A stretch of 23,738 bases of DNA from Desulfobacteraceae bacterium (GCA_030612225.1 JAUWOH010000006.1:1-23738), one strand, 5' to 3'; shown: positions 16,301 through 23,738, numbered from the stretch's first letter. Notes: generated by a model from the sequence alone, not told the origin. A program made the numbers and translations.

Positions 16301-17140
16301 ATGGAATCAACAAAAATTGTCGTGTTTAAAGGAAAGAAAATTCGGAAAGTCATTTTTAAAAATGAATGGTGGTTTTCCGTTGTTGACGTTATAGCCGTAT
16401 TAACCGACAGCGCTAATCCAAGGGATTACTGGTATAAAATGAAGATTCGCGTAAATGATGAAGACGGGTTCGAGTTGTCGACATTTTGTCGACAACTGAA
16501 ACTGGAATCTCCCGACCATAAAAAATATGTGACTGATTGTGCCAACACCGAAGGTATCTTTCGCATAATCCAGTCGATCCCTTCTCCGAAAGCTGAGCCC
16601 TTTAAACGCTGGCTGGCAAAAGTTGGTTATGAGCGGGTGCAGGAAATTGAAGATCCCGAATTGTCCACAAAAAGGACGCGACTGCTTTACAAATTAAAAG
16701 GCTATCCAGAAGACTGGATCGAAAAGAGGATGCGCGGTATAGCGATCCGGGAAGAATTGACGGATGAATGGCAGCAGCGCGGGGCCAGGGAACAGAAGGA
16801 TTATGAAATATTGACGGCTGAAATATCCAAAGCCGCATTTGGAGTTACTCCGAAAGAGTATAAAAAACTCAAGGGATTAAAACGTGAAAATCTTCGCGAT
16901 CACATGGATGATTTTGAGTTGATTTTTACAATGTTGAGCGAGCGCGCAACCACCGAGATACATCGTACTGAGGATTCACAGGGCATCCCAAAACTCAAAG
17001 AGGACGCCAAGGACGGCGGCAAGATCGCCGGGAATGCCCGCAAGCAGCTTGAAAAAAAACTGGGCAAATCAATTGTTTCCAAAAAAAGATTTATAGAAAA
17101 AACTGAAAATGATCTGACACTGCCTGAAATAGAGAAATAA
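16301..17140 (+). CDS. Bro-N domain protein with DinD-like C-terminus
   Basis: The N-terminal 115 residues match the Bro-N/antirepressor domain (NEWWFSVVDVIAVLTDSANP, CRQLKL, TDCANTEGIFRIIQSIPSPK, EPFKRWLAKVGYERV), which usually binds DNA. The remainder resembles E. coli DinD: RGIAIREELTDEW, a helical stretch, KKLKGLKRENLRDHMDDFEL, and a GK.AGNARKQLEKKLGK segment near the end. Bro-N proteins are best known from phages and viruses; DinD inhibits RecA filaments in E. coli. Here the gene sits between the PLD-helicase and the methylase with 2-bp gaps on both sides, so it is probably a structural or regulatory member of the same system, perhaps sensing damaged or phage DNA. GTGGGGA precedes the start as ribosome site, inside the helicase gene. 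Confidence 0.85.
   Translation: MESTKIVVFKGKKIRKVIFKNEWWFSVVDVIAVLTDSANPRDYWYKMKIRVNDEDGFELSTFCRQLKLESPDHKKYVTDCANTEGIFRIIQSIPSPKAEPFKRWLAKVGYERVQEIEDPELSTKRTRLLYKLKGYPEDWIEKRMRGIAIREELTDEWQQRGAREQKDYEILTAEISKAAFGVTPKEYKKLKGLKRENLRDHMDDFELIFTMLSERATTEIHRTEDSQGIPKLKEDAKDGGKIAGNARKQLEKKLGKSIVSKKRFIEKTENDLTLPEIEK
16473..16497. repeat. Perfect 11-bp hairpin inside the Bro-N gene
   Basis: AGTTGTCGACA (16473-16483), a 3-nt loop and TGTCGACAACT (16487-16497) form a perfect hairpin, with two GTCGAC sites. It lies in coding sequence for residues 58-66 (ELSTFCRQL), a conserved piece of the Bro-N domain, so part of the symmetry may be forced by the protein. It could still pause transcription or serve as a protein-binding site. 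Confidence 0.8.
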
Positions 17141-17142
17141 TT

Positions 17143-20100
17143 ATGAATAAACAGCAGGCACAAGCGATTATCAAAAACACCTTTGAAAGCCCTTTTGACA
17201 AGGTGTGTTTTACGTATTTTATCAAAAACCTTTTGAACAGAATTGATGAAGATTCATTTACCTATCAGGGGCAATTTATTCCTGATTCATATAAGCCTTT
17301 CATTAGCAGATATATAAGAGTAGGCAAATTTAATGATGGTGAGAATAGAATTGATATTCTAATTGTATATCTAAATAAAAATACATCAATAGAACATGCC
17401 CGCACCATGCAAAGAAATTTTATTGCAGGATACTTGCAGGGCAAATATGGAAGTACAAATGAAAAAAACGCAGCTTTGGTTGCCTTTGTATCTCCTGATA
17501 AAGCAGATTGGCGTTTTTCTTTGGTTAAATTGGATTATTTGTTTAAATCAAGAAAAGATGGAATTCCCAAAGCTATAGAAGAATTCACCCCTGCCCGGCG
17601 CTGGTCGTTCCTTGTAGGTGAAAATGAAAAAAGCCACACCGCACAAAGCCGTCTTGTGAAAATACTGGCAAACGACGAACAGGATCCAACCCTAAAAGAA
17701 ATCGAAAAAGCCTTTGATATTGAAACTGTCACCAAAGAGTTTTTCCTCAAATACCGTGAACTTTTCTTGCACACCAAGGAAGAACTGGACAAGGTTGTGA
17801 AAAAAGACTCGAAAGTGGAGGCTGATTTTGAGGCCAAGGGCGTTGATAATGTAAACTTTGCCAAGAAACTACTGGGGCAGATTATATTCCTCTATTTTTT
17901 GCAGAAAAAAGGCTGGTTCGGTGTCGGTCGAGATAATGACTGGGGCACAGGCTCAAAGCATTTTTTGCGGCAACTGTTTGAGAAAAAGCATGGCGATTAT
18001 AACAATTTCTTCAATGATATTCTGGAGCCGCTCTTTTATGACGCCTTACGTAATGATCGGAGCCATGACGATGGTTACTACAGCCGTTTCAACTGCAAAA
18101 TTCCCTTTTTAAACGGCGGCCTTTTTGATCCCATCGGCAATTACGATTGGGTGCATACCGATATTCTTCTGCCAAATAATCTGTTCTCCAATAGCAATGA
18201 AACCAAAGAAGGCGATGAAGGCGACGGCATTCTCGATGTGTTTGACCGCTACAATTTTACTGTTAAAGAGGACGAACCGCTGGAAAAAGAAGTGGCTATC
18301 GACCCGGAGCTTTTAGGAAAATCCTATGAAAAATTTAATGCCATCCGGCCTGATAATTATGCTGAATTTAAAAAAGCGGCAAAAAGCGGTAAAAAAGGAA
18401 AGGAAAACAAATTCAACAAAAAGTTCGGAGTCTATTACACACCCCGCGAGATTGTTCACTACATGTGTCAGCAGAGTTTGATTAATTATCTGGCAACAGA
18501 ATTAGAAGGTAAAGCAAAAAAAGAAGCTATTGAATTCTTTATACTTGAGGGCGAAAAGTATATTGAGCATCTCAAAACAGCAAAAGAAAAGAATGAGAAG
18601 AATGCAAACTACCAAGGCGATTACACAGAAAGAGAACATTTTATTGAACTAAAAAAACATGCAAGTGAAATTGATAATTCCCTTTCTAAAATAAAAGTAT
18701 GTGACCCAGCCGTTGGTTCCGGCGCTTTTCCGGTGGGAATGATGACTGAGATTGTTAAGGCAAGAATGTTTTTTGTTGAAACAGGCTGTTTAGAAGAAAT
18801 CTATATAAACTCTCACCAGGAAAAAGTAAAGAGGACTCCCTACAACTTTAAAAGAGATTGCATTGAATATTCTCTGTATGGCGTGGACATTGACCCAGGC
18901 GCGGTGGAGATTGCCAAGCTGAGGTTGTGGCTGTCACTCGTGGTGGATGAGGATGACATTAAGAATATCAAGCCTCTGCCGAATCTGGATTACCGGATTA
19001 TGCAGGGCAACAGTTTAATCTCTGAATTTATGGGAATCAGTTTTGATGAAGATGAAAATAAAAATCTAAAACAAAACATTGACGATTTAGGTATAGAAAT
19101 AAAAGAACTTGATAGACAGATTAAAGACAAAGAAAAGCAGTTTTTAAGATATTATAATAAAACTAAAAAACAAGATCAGGATTTATCAAATAAATTAGAT
19201 GAACTCGTAAACAGAAAAAACGACTTAAAGAAAAACCAAACTCAATTAATCAAAAAGTTAAATAATCCTCAAAATGAAGATCCCGAGATTATTGATATTA
19301 TCAGTGAATTTCAGAAAAAGAAAAATAACTTTTTAAATGAATCAAACGTAACAAAAAAATCGCAATTGAAAAATGAAGTTGATAACCTGCTTGTTAAAAT
19401 ATTTGAAACCAAACTGAGAACTCAAAAACCGAATTACTTTAACAGGTTGAAGAATATTGAAAATAAATACTCAGTACTGCGCAATGAAAAGCAAAGAGAT
19501 GAATTGGTCAAACAGGATAAGGAGAAACTCAATAAAGAATTCGGATTTGACCCCGAGTTAGTGGAAAAACAACTGAAAGAATTCACCAGTGGGCGAACGA
19601 TAAAGCCCTTTTTCCTGTGGAATCTCTATTTTTCTGAGGTGTTTCATGACAAAGGCGGTTTTGATGTGGTTATTGCCAATCCGCCGTATAAGGTATTAAC
19701 AAAAAATAATACTCCAATAAACGAACATGGATATTATATCAAGCATTATAAAGCTATAGAAGGTTCTTATTCAAAGAACTTATTCACATTATTTATTGAA
19801 CATTCTATAAAATTACTTAAACCTAAGGCAAATCTTTCCTACATTATCCCTGAGGGCCTTTTTAAAACAAGAAGTTATAAAGGTTGTGTTGATTTAATGG
19901 CGAAAGAAGGCAATGTAAAATTGGTTGTTACTTTTACTGATTACGTGTTTGAAAATGCTATCACAGGAAACTTAATTTTTCTATTTGAAAGAGGCTGGAA
20001 AGGTCAAACATCATATTTTCATTTTAATAGTGAATATGAGTTAAGCAAAATTGAAGTAAGTGAAAACAAAGTGATATCTAAAATAGAAAAAGACACAGTA

Positions 20101-20757
20101 TCACTTAAAGAAATAACGACAATATATAAGGGTATGGTCGTAAAAGATAGAGATACAGTTTTGTTTGAAGAAAAAAAGAACAATAAAAATGATTTTTTAT
20201 TAGGAAAAAATATTTCAAAATGGAAGATAATTTCAAAGTATTATACAAATTATGACAACTTACAAATTATTGGAGGAACAAAAAAATTAATAAAACACAA
20301 TCAAGTGCCAAGAATTTTAATTAGGAGAACCGGGAATACCTTGTGTTGTGCTTATCTTGAAAAACCAGCGCTAACCGAAAGCACTTTATACTCTTGTTGG
20401 TCAAACTCTCAGAAATTTTCAAACAAGTTCTTGATAGGTCTACTTAATTCTAAAGTTTTGGATTATTACAACAAAATCCTATTCATCACAAATCGACAAG
20501 GGTTTCCTCAAATTCTTATGACAGATTTAGAACAATTACCAATAAAACAAACTTCTACAACAGAACAGGAACCCTTTGCCGATCTTGTCAACCAAATACT
20601 TTCGATCACCAAATCCGAAGATTATGCAGAAAACCCACAAAAACATGCAAAAGTAAAAGCCCTTGAAGAAGAAATCGACCAGCTTGGCTACAAACTCTAC
20701 GACCTTACCCCAGAAGAGATCAAAATCGTGGAAGGGGGAAATGAAAACGCTGACTGA
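17143..20757 (+). CDS. Type IIG (Eco57I-like) restriction-modification methylase
   Basis: A 1204-aa adenine-type DNA methyltransferase. Motif I is DPAVGSGAF (521-529), preceded by the Eco57I-type stretch GVYYTPREIVHYM near 428, and the catalytic motif IV is NPPY (846-849). Between them is an unusually long, lysine- and glutamate-rich coiled coil (about 640-790). The C-terminal third (about 870-1140) should be the target recognition domain. The N-terminal 140 residues could hold a nuclease, but I see no convincing PD-(D/E)xK site. The length recalls BREX PglX, yet no BrxC, BrxZ or BrxB is present. The start is 2 bp after the Bro-N stop, so translation is coupled. Base composition alternates between very AT-rich blocks (13-25 % GC) and blocks above 50 % GC. 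The last residues (IKIVEG) are repeated as DNA 2.5 kb downstream. Confidence 0.9.
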   Translation: MNKQQAQAIIKNTFESPFDKVCFTYFIKNLLNRIDEDSFTYQGQFIPDSYKPFISRYIRVGKFNDGENRIDILIVYLNKNTSIEHARTMQRNFIAGYLQGKYGSTNEKNAALVAFVSPDKADWRFSLVKLDYLFKSRKDGIPKAIEEFTPARRWSFLVGENEKSHTAQSRLVKILANDEQDPTLKEIEKAFDIETVTKEFFLKYRELFLHTKEELDKVVKKDSKVEADFEAKGVDNVNFAKKLLGQIIFLYFLQKKGWFGVGRDNDWGTGSKHFLRQLFEKKHGDYNNFFNDILEPLFYDALRNDRSHDDGYYSRFNCKIPFLNGGLFDPIGNYDWVHTDILLPNNLFSNSNETKEGDEGDGILDVFDRYNFTVKEDEPLEKEVAIDPELLGKSYEKFNAIRPDNYAEFKKAAKSGKKGKENKFNKKFGVYYTPREIVHYMCQQSLINYLATELEGKAKKEAIEFFILEGEKYIEHLKTAKEKNEKNANYQGDYTEREHFIELKKHASEIDNSLSKIKVCDPAVGSGAFPVGMMTEIVKARMFFVETGCLEEIYINSHQEKVKRTPYNFKRDCIEYSLYGVDIDPGAVEIAKLRLWLSLVVDEDDIKNIKPLPNLDYRIMQGNSLISEFMGISFDEDENKNLKQNIDDLGIEIKELDRQIKDKEKQFLRYYNKTKKQDQDLSNKLDELVNRKNDLKKNQTQLIKKLNNPQNEDPEIIDIISEFQKKKNNFLNESNVTKKSQLKNEVDNLLVKIFETKLRTQKPNYFNRLKNIENKYSVLRNEKQRDELVKQDKEKLNKEFGFDPELVEKQLKEFTSGRTIKPFFLWNLYFSEVFHDKGGFDVVIANPPYKVLTKNNTPINEHGYYIKHYKAIEGSYSKNLFTLFIEHSIKLLKPKANLSYIIPEGLFKTRSYKGCVDLMAKEGNVKLVVTFTDYVFENAITGNLIFLFERGWKGQTSYFHFNSEYELSKIEVSENKVISKIEKDTVSLKEITTIYKGMVVKDRDTVLFEEKKNNKNDFLLGKNISKWKIISKYYTNYDNLQIIGGTKKLIKHNQVPRILIRRTGNTLCCAYLEKPALTESTLYSCWSNSQKFSNKFLIGLLNSKVLDYYNKILFITNRQGFPQILMTDLEQLPIKQTSTTEQEPFADLVNQILSITKSEDYAENPQKHAKVKALEEEIDQLGYKLYDLTPEEIKIVEGGNENAD
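20717..20736 (+). repeat. 20-bp direct repeat, copy 1 (methylase 3' end)
   Basis: AGATCAAAATCGTGGAAGGG is part of the methylase gene and encodes IKIVEG. An identical copy lies at 23244-23263, outside any gene. Confidence 0.9.
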
Positions 20758-21010
20758 GCAGGTAAAAACCCAGGATAGTTATGCTCAGTTCAACTCAATC
20801 CCCGGCAGAATATTTTTAGACACAAACGCCCTGCAATATCTTCAGGATTTTGGCGAATATATCTTTGAGCATTACCGGAAAGTGGGGAATATTCTCAGAC
20901 ACGAAAAGGCAAAATCAAAAAAGGAACTCGGCGTGCTCTCGGATATACTCAAGGAGTTTTCTGAGCAGAGGGAGCGGATGAACCGTAATTGTCCGCAACC
21001 TCCAAAGTGA
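20741..21010 (+). CDS. Truncated PIN-domain-like protein
   Basis: An 89-aa ORF whose start overlaps the methylase stop (20755-20757) and is preceded by GAAGGGGGA, so it should be well translated by coupling. The segment IPGRIFLDTNALQYLQDFGEYIFEH is what a PIN domain looks like at its N-terminus, with the first acidic residue in LDTN. The remaining acidic residues of a PIN nuclease would lie 80 or more residues further on, but the ORF ends after a charged helix with NCPQPPK. I read it as the N-terminal fragment of a PIN nuclease that lost its catalytic rest. No continuation is visible in 21011-21181 in any frame. It could also be a small regulatory protein in its own right. Confidence 0.55.
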   Translation: MKTLTEQVKTQDSYAQFNSIPGRIFLDTNALQYLQDFGEYIFEHYRKVGNILRHEKAKSKKELGVLSDILKEFSEQRERMNRNCPQPPK

Positions 21011-21181
21011 TAGGAACGCTAAGAAAGGAATCGAAGAAAGCGAGGCAGATTATAAGGTAGATCAGGAAGAACAGGCTGTTTGAAACCCTATTTGTGGAAA
21101 TACTCAAGAGAAAACCAATGATCGAATTAGAAAGGATTTTTCACTTATCTTTTATCCCTACCCAAACTGGAGGGCCAATTC

Positions 21182-23149
21182 ATGAAGCTCAAAAGGGTTC
21201 ACATTAAAAATTATCGTTCCTGTAAAGACGTGCCTATCGAGATCGGTTCAATGCAGGCCCTTGTTGGGGCCAACAACGCCGGCAAGTCATCAATAATCAG
21301 AGCGTTAGATTTCCTATTCAATCCCTCCACCACCAAAGTTGACAAAGAGACATTCTGGAATTGCGATGTTGAACTGCAGATACGGGTTGAGGCTCTTTTC
21401 GACGAATTGTCTGACGCTGAAAAAGAGAACGAAAAATTAAAGCCGTTCCTTAGGCCGGACGACACTTTCCATATTGCACGATCAGCCACTTGGAAAATCG
21501 AGGAGCCAGAAGAAGAAGGTGCTCCCCCGGACGATGGCAAGCCCGTCATTAGCCAGCATTTCTGCAAGCCGATGCCTAAATATGATTGGCTCCAGGACGG
21601 CAAAATAAACGTGAAAAATATTGATGAGTGGTGGAAAAACAAAGACAACTTGAAAGTCGGTGATGCTAACTTTCTTGATTATGTCGGAGCGGCAAAACCC
21701 AAAGTGGTGGCCTGGAAAGAAAAGGCAAAGGGATTCATTGAGAACCATCTTTCAGCTAATGATTTCATAGATGTCTGGAATGATAACCCTCAGGGCTATG
21801 CTGGTGTCCTGAAAGGGACTTTGCCTCATTTCATTTTTGTGCCAGCGGTAAGAGACATCACTGATGAAGCCAAGGTCACAAAGACAAATCCTTTCGGCAA
21901 GCTCCTCTATGCGGTTATGGAGAGTGTCACTGCTCAGCAAAAGGCCGAGCTGGAAACCACGTTGGAGGGCCTTCAGAAGCGGCTTAACCGAATTGGTGGT
22001 GCTGACCGATTGGAAAGCATTGTGGAGGCAGAAAGGAAGCTGAACGAGGTCTTGAAGGAATACATGGCCTGTGATCTTGAGATTGAGTTTCAGGCCCCTT
22101 CAGTCGAGACGCTTCTAACGACGCCTCATCTGTTTGCGGATGATGGTTTCCGGAACATGGTTTCGAATAAAGGGCATGGACTTCAGCGGGCTATTATTTT
22201 TTCGATCTTGCGCTGTTATTCCGAGCTTGTGACCGGCGCAGGCGATAAGAAAAAGAAGCCTATGATTTTTTCCGTTGAGGAACCTGAATTATATATGCAT
22301 CCACAGGCTCAACGAAACATTCGAAGGGTCTTCAGGGGGATAGCTGACAAGGGCGACCAGGTGATATTTTCCACTCATTCTTCGTTGCTTTTGGATGTTG
22401 CTTATTTTGATGAGGTCATACGTGTCGAGTCGATCCAGGAAAAAATTGATGAAAAAAGCACGGTCAGCAGCGTGGTTTGGCAATTACCTATGGAGGCTAT
22501 GATCAAAGATCTGAAGGCCAGACATGATATAAACGCTACTGATGATTCTATGCGGGAATTGTATTCCCATGCCTACCATCCTAACCGGAGCGAAGGTTTT
22601 TTTGCGAAAAGCATCATTCTTGTTGAAGGGGCGACGGAGCAGTACGCTTTGCCTATCTATGCTGAAACTGCTGGCCACCCATTAGACTCTTTGAATATAA
22701 GCGTGGTCGATTCCGGGGGAAAAGGAACTATGGACAGGCTCTACCGGATCTTCAATGAGTTGGGCATACCGTGCTTCATGCTTTTCGATTATGACAAAGA
22801 CAATGATACTAAGAATATTGTGGACAAATCGAAGGAACTTCTTGAGCTGCTGGGCGAAGATACCGATCCTCCAGATAAGATATCAATTGGTGTTAACGTG
22901 GCTTGTTTTCCGAATAAATGGGAAACGGATCTTGCAACCGAAATACCGGATGTTGAGAAGCTGACAGCTGAGGCAAGGAAGGCAATGGGGCGTGATTCTG
23001 GGAAGCCCTTGATTGCGAGGTACATCGCCAAGAAGCTTACATCCCAGGAACCGCCAGTAGTCCCTGATTCGATCCGGTCTATTCTTGAGAAAGCAGTTGT
23101 TGTGAAATGGAGGAAAAGCTGTTTGTGTGAACTTCCGCAAGGAGGATAA
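21182..23149 (+). CDS. OLD-family ATPase-TOPRIM nuclease
   Basis: A 655-aa two-domain nuclease. The N-terminal SMC/RecF-like ATPase has Walker A GANNAGKSS (29-37), Walker B FSVEEPELYMHP (363-374) and the switch motif STHSS (397-401). The C-terminal TOPRIM nuclease has the acidic start VEGATEQ (E482) and a DYD metal site (D536, D538). OLD enzymes degrade or nick phage DNA; one of them, GajA, works with the helicase GajB in Gabija. No GajB-like UvrD helicase follows here, so this is closer to a stand-alone class 1 OLD. GGAGG lies about 9 nt before the ATG. Its GC content is visibly higher than the flanking genes, and it lies between the two copies of the 20-bp repeat, so it probably arrived with the inserted block. 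Confidence 0.92.
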   Translation: MKLKRVHIKNYRSCKDVPIEIGSMQALVGANNAGKSSIIRALDFLFNPSTTKVDKETFWNCDVELQIRVEALFDELSDAEKENEKLKPFLRPDDTFHIARSATWKIEEPEEEGAPPDDGKPVISQHFCKPMPKYDWLQDGKINVKNIDEWWKNKDNLKVGDANFLDYVGAAKPKVVAWKEKAKGFIENHLSANDFIDVWNDNPQGYAGVLKGTLPHFIFVPAVRDITDEAKVTKTNPFGKLLYAVMESVTAQQKAELETTLEGLQKRLNRIGGADRLESIVEAERKLNEVLKEYMACDLEIEFQAPSVETLLTTPHLFADDGFRNMVSNKGHGLQRAIIFSILRCYSELVTGAGDKKKKPMIFSVEEPELYMHPQAQRNIRRVFRGIADKGDQVIFSTHSSLLLDVAYFDEVIRVESIQEKIDEKSTVSSVVWQLPMEAMIKDLKARHDINATDDSMRELYSHAYHPNRSEGFFAKSIILVEGATEQYALPIYAETAGHPLDSLNISVVDSGGKGTMDRLYRIFNELGIPCFMLFDYDKDNDTKNIVDKSKELLELLGEDTDPPDKISIGVNVACFPNKWETDLATEIPDVEKLTAEARKAMGRDSGKPLIARYIAKKLTSQEPPVVPDSIRSILEKAVVVKWRKSCLCELPQGG

Positions 23150-23243
23150 GCATAGGAGGGGACAGAGGACGACTAAACCTATCAACTTATTTTTCCTTCA
23201 CACCGCGAAAGTTTAATAGTTTAACGTGCCTCTATACGCTCCA

Positions 23244-23263
23244 AGATCAAAATCGTGGAAGGG
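23244..23263 (+). repeat. 20-bp direct repeat, copy 2 (orphan methylase end)
   Basis: Identical to 20717-20736. Read in the methylase frame it continues as GGG AAT TAA, giving IKIVEGN-stop, a natural methylase C-terminus. The bases before it (CTCTATACGCTCC) weakly resemble the methylase sequence further upstream but are not in frame. It looks like the relic of the original methylase 3' end. Confidence 0.85.
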
Positions 23264-23322
23264 AATTAATTGCGAACTATAAATAAATGGGAAAAGCCTA
23301 AAAACAAAAGGAAAAAATCCAA

Positions 23323-23484
23323 ATGACAGAAACTCATGGATTCGGAGGTAACTGGACAGAAGAAAAACTCAAACTGGTAGAAAAATACCTGAAAGCTTAT
23401 GCTACCATTATGAATAAGCAAAACTTTCGGTTTGCTTATATTGATGCCATTGCCGGTAATAATGTCAAAAAACTCATCTATTGA
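23323..23484 (+). pseudogene. tcmP: tcmP N-terminal stub (three-Cys-motif partner)
   Basis: A 53-codon ORF with ribosome site AAAAGGA 9 nt upstream. Its start, MTETHGFGGNWTEEKLKLVE and then RFAYIDAIAG, is the characteristic N-terminus of TcmP, the partner protein of three-Cys-motif proteins, which is normally several hundred residues long. After the IDAIAG strand, where family members continue with a TG.. loop, the frame runs into the start of the next gene and stops. So most of tcmP is deleted and the break falls at the downstream start codon. It is not expected to be functional. Confidence 0.75.
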
Positions 23485-23738
23485 ATGGACAGAATCTACG
23501 TGGAACCCCATTACGGGCTGTTCTAAAATAAGTCCGGGGTGTAAAAACTGCTATGCCGAAAGAATGGCTAAAAGATTAAAAGCTATGGGACAAACAAATT
23601 ATCGTAACGGCTTTAAAATAACTCACCCACATGCAACTGAGTTGCCACTGAAATGGAAAAAACCTCAAACTATCTTTGTAAATTCCATGAGTGACATTTT
23701 TCACGAATTAGTTCAGAAAGCATTTATCCTTAAATTGT
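23462..23738 (+). CDS. DUF5131 / phage Gp37-Gp68 three-Cys protein (partial)
   Basis: An ORF from ATG 23462 stays open to the window end (92 codons) and continues outside. It begins MSKNSSIEWTESTWNPITGC and then has CSKISPGCKNCYAERMA, a three-cysteine motif (CX6CX2C) like that of radical-SAM proteins, followed by KITHPHATELPLKWKKPQ and TIFVNSMSDIFHELV, all typical of the Gp37/Gp68 (DUF5131) family. This family occurs in phages and in defence islands next to tcmP. Here it overlaps the tcmP stub in another frame, with only a weak ribosome site (CCGGTAA), because tcmP's body is missing. Confidence 0.85.
   Translation, partial: MSKNSSIEWTESTWNPITGCSKISPGCKNCYAERMAKRLKAMGQTNYRNGFKITHPHATELPLKWKKPQTIFVNSMSDIFHELVQKAFILKL

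Noticed and set aside
21118..21207. Small ORF of about 29 codons before the OLD gene
   Set aside because: Too short, no ribosome site, no similarity visible, and it overlaps the OLD start.
17143..23149. Assignment to BREX, DISARM or Gabija
   Set aside because: The methylase is PglX-sized, but no BrxC, BrxZ, BrxB, DrmA or DrmB is present, and the OLD nuclease has no GajB neighbour.
1..23738. tRNA, rRNA, riboswitch or CRISPR array
   Set aside because: None seen on reading either strand; short structured RNAs cannot be excluded without a covariance search.

Overview
This 23.7 kb window looks like a chromosomal segment from an AT-rich, Gram-negative, probably anaerobic bacterium. I would guess Desulfobacterota (Desulfobacteraceae-like), judging from the lone CCG-domain iron-sulfur protein, several lipoproteins and intergenic spaces full of palindromic elements. 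That placement is inference; no rRNA or tRNA gene is present to confirm it.

Left part (1-12.7 kb): housekeeping and cell-envelope genes in small operons. They are a MacB-type ABC permease with its periplasmic adaptor, an eukaryote-type UTP-glucose-1-phosphate uridylyltransferase, and a frameshifted voltage-gated potassium channel. Next come a zinc-ribbon/SH3-like membrane protein and two small lipoproteins, followed by a GlcF-like Fe-S oxidoreductase subunit, a nitroreductase, an LPP20-like lipoprotein, a YkgJ-type cysteine-cluster protein, an orphan ParM-like actin and an Sfp-type phosphopantetheinyl transferase. At least six different inverted-repeat (MITE-like) elements sit in the gaps. 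Several of them supply the last codons or stop codons of neighbouring genes.

Right part (12.96-23.7 kb): a defence island. An extended -10 promoter at 12961-12988 is followed by three tightly packed genes: a PLD-nuclease/superfamily 2 helicase (1063 aa), a Bro-N/DinD-like protein (279 aa) and a type IIG (Eco57I-like) methylase (1204 aa) with mosaic base composition. Downstream lie a truncated PIN-like ORF overlapping the methylase stop, a complete OLD-family ATPase-TOPRIM nuclease without a Gabija helicase, a 53-codon stub of tcmP, and the start of a DUF5131 (phage Gp37/Gp68) three-Cys protein that runs off the window.

The most telling structural signal is a 20-bp direct repeat (20717-20736 and 23244-23263). 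The first copy encodes the last residues of the methylase. The second is an orphan copy of that 3' end that would read IKIVEGN-stop. The PIN/OLD block therefore appears to have been inserted between the methylase and the older tcmP/DUF5131 neighbours by recombination at the methylase 3' end. Together the helicase, Bro/DinD protein and methylase form a candidate multi-gene restriction-like defence system that I cannot confidently assign to BREX, DISARM or another named system.
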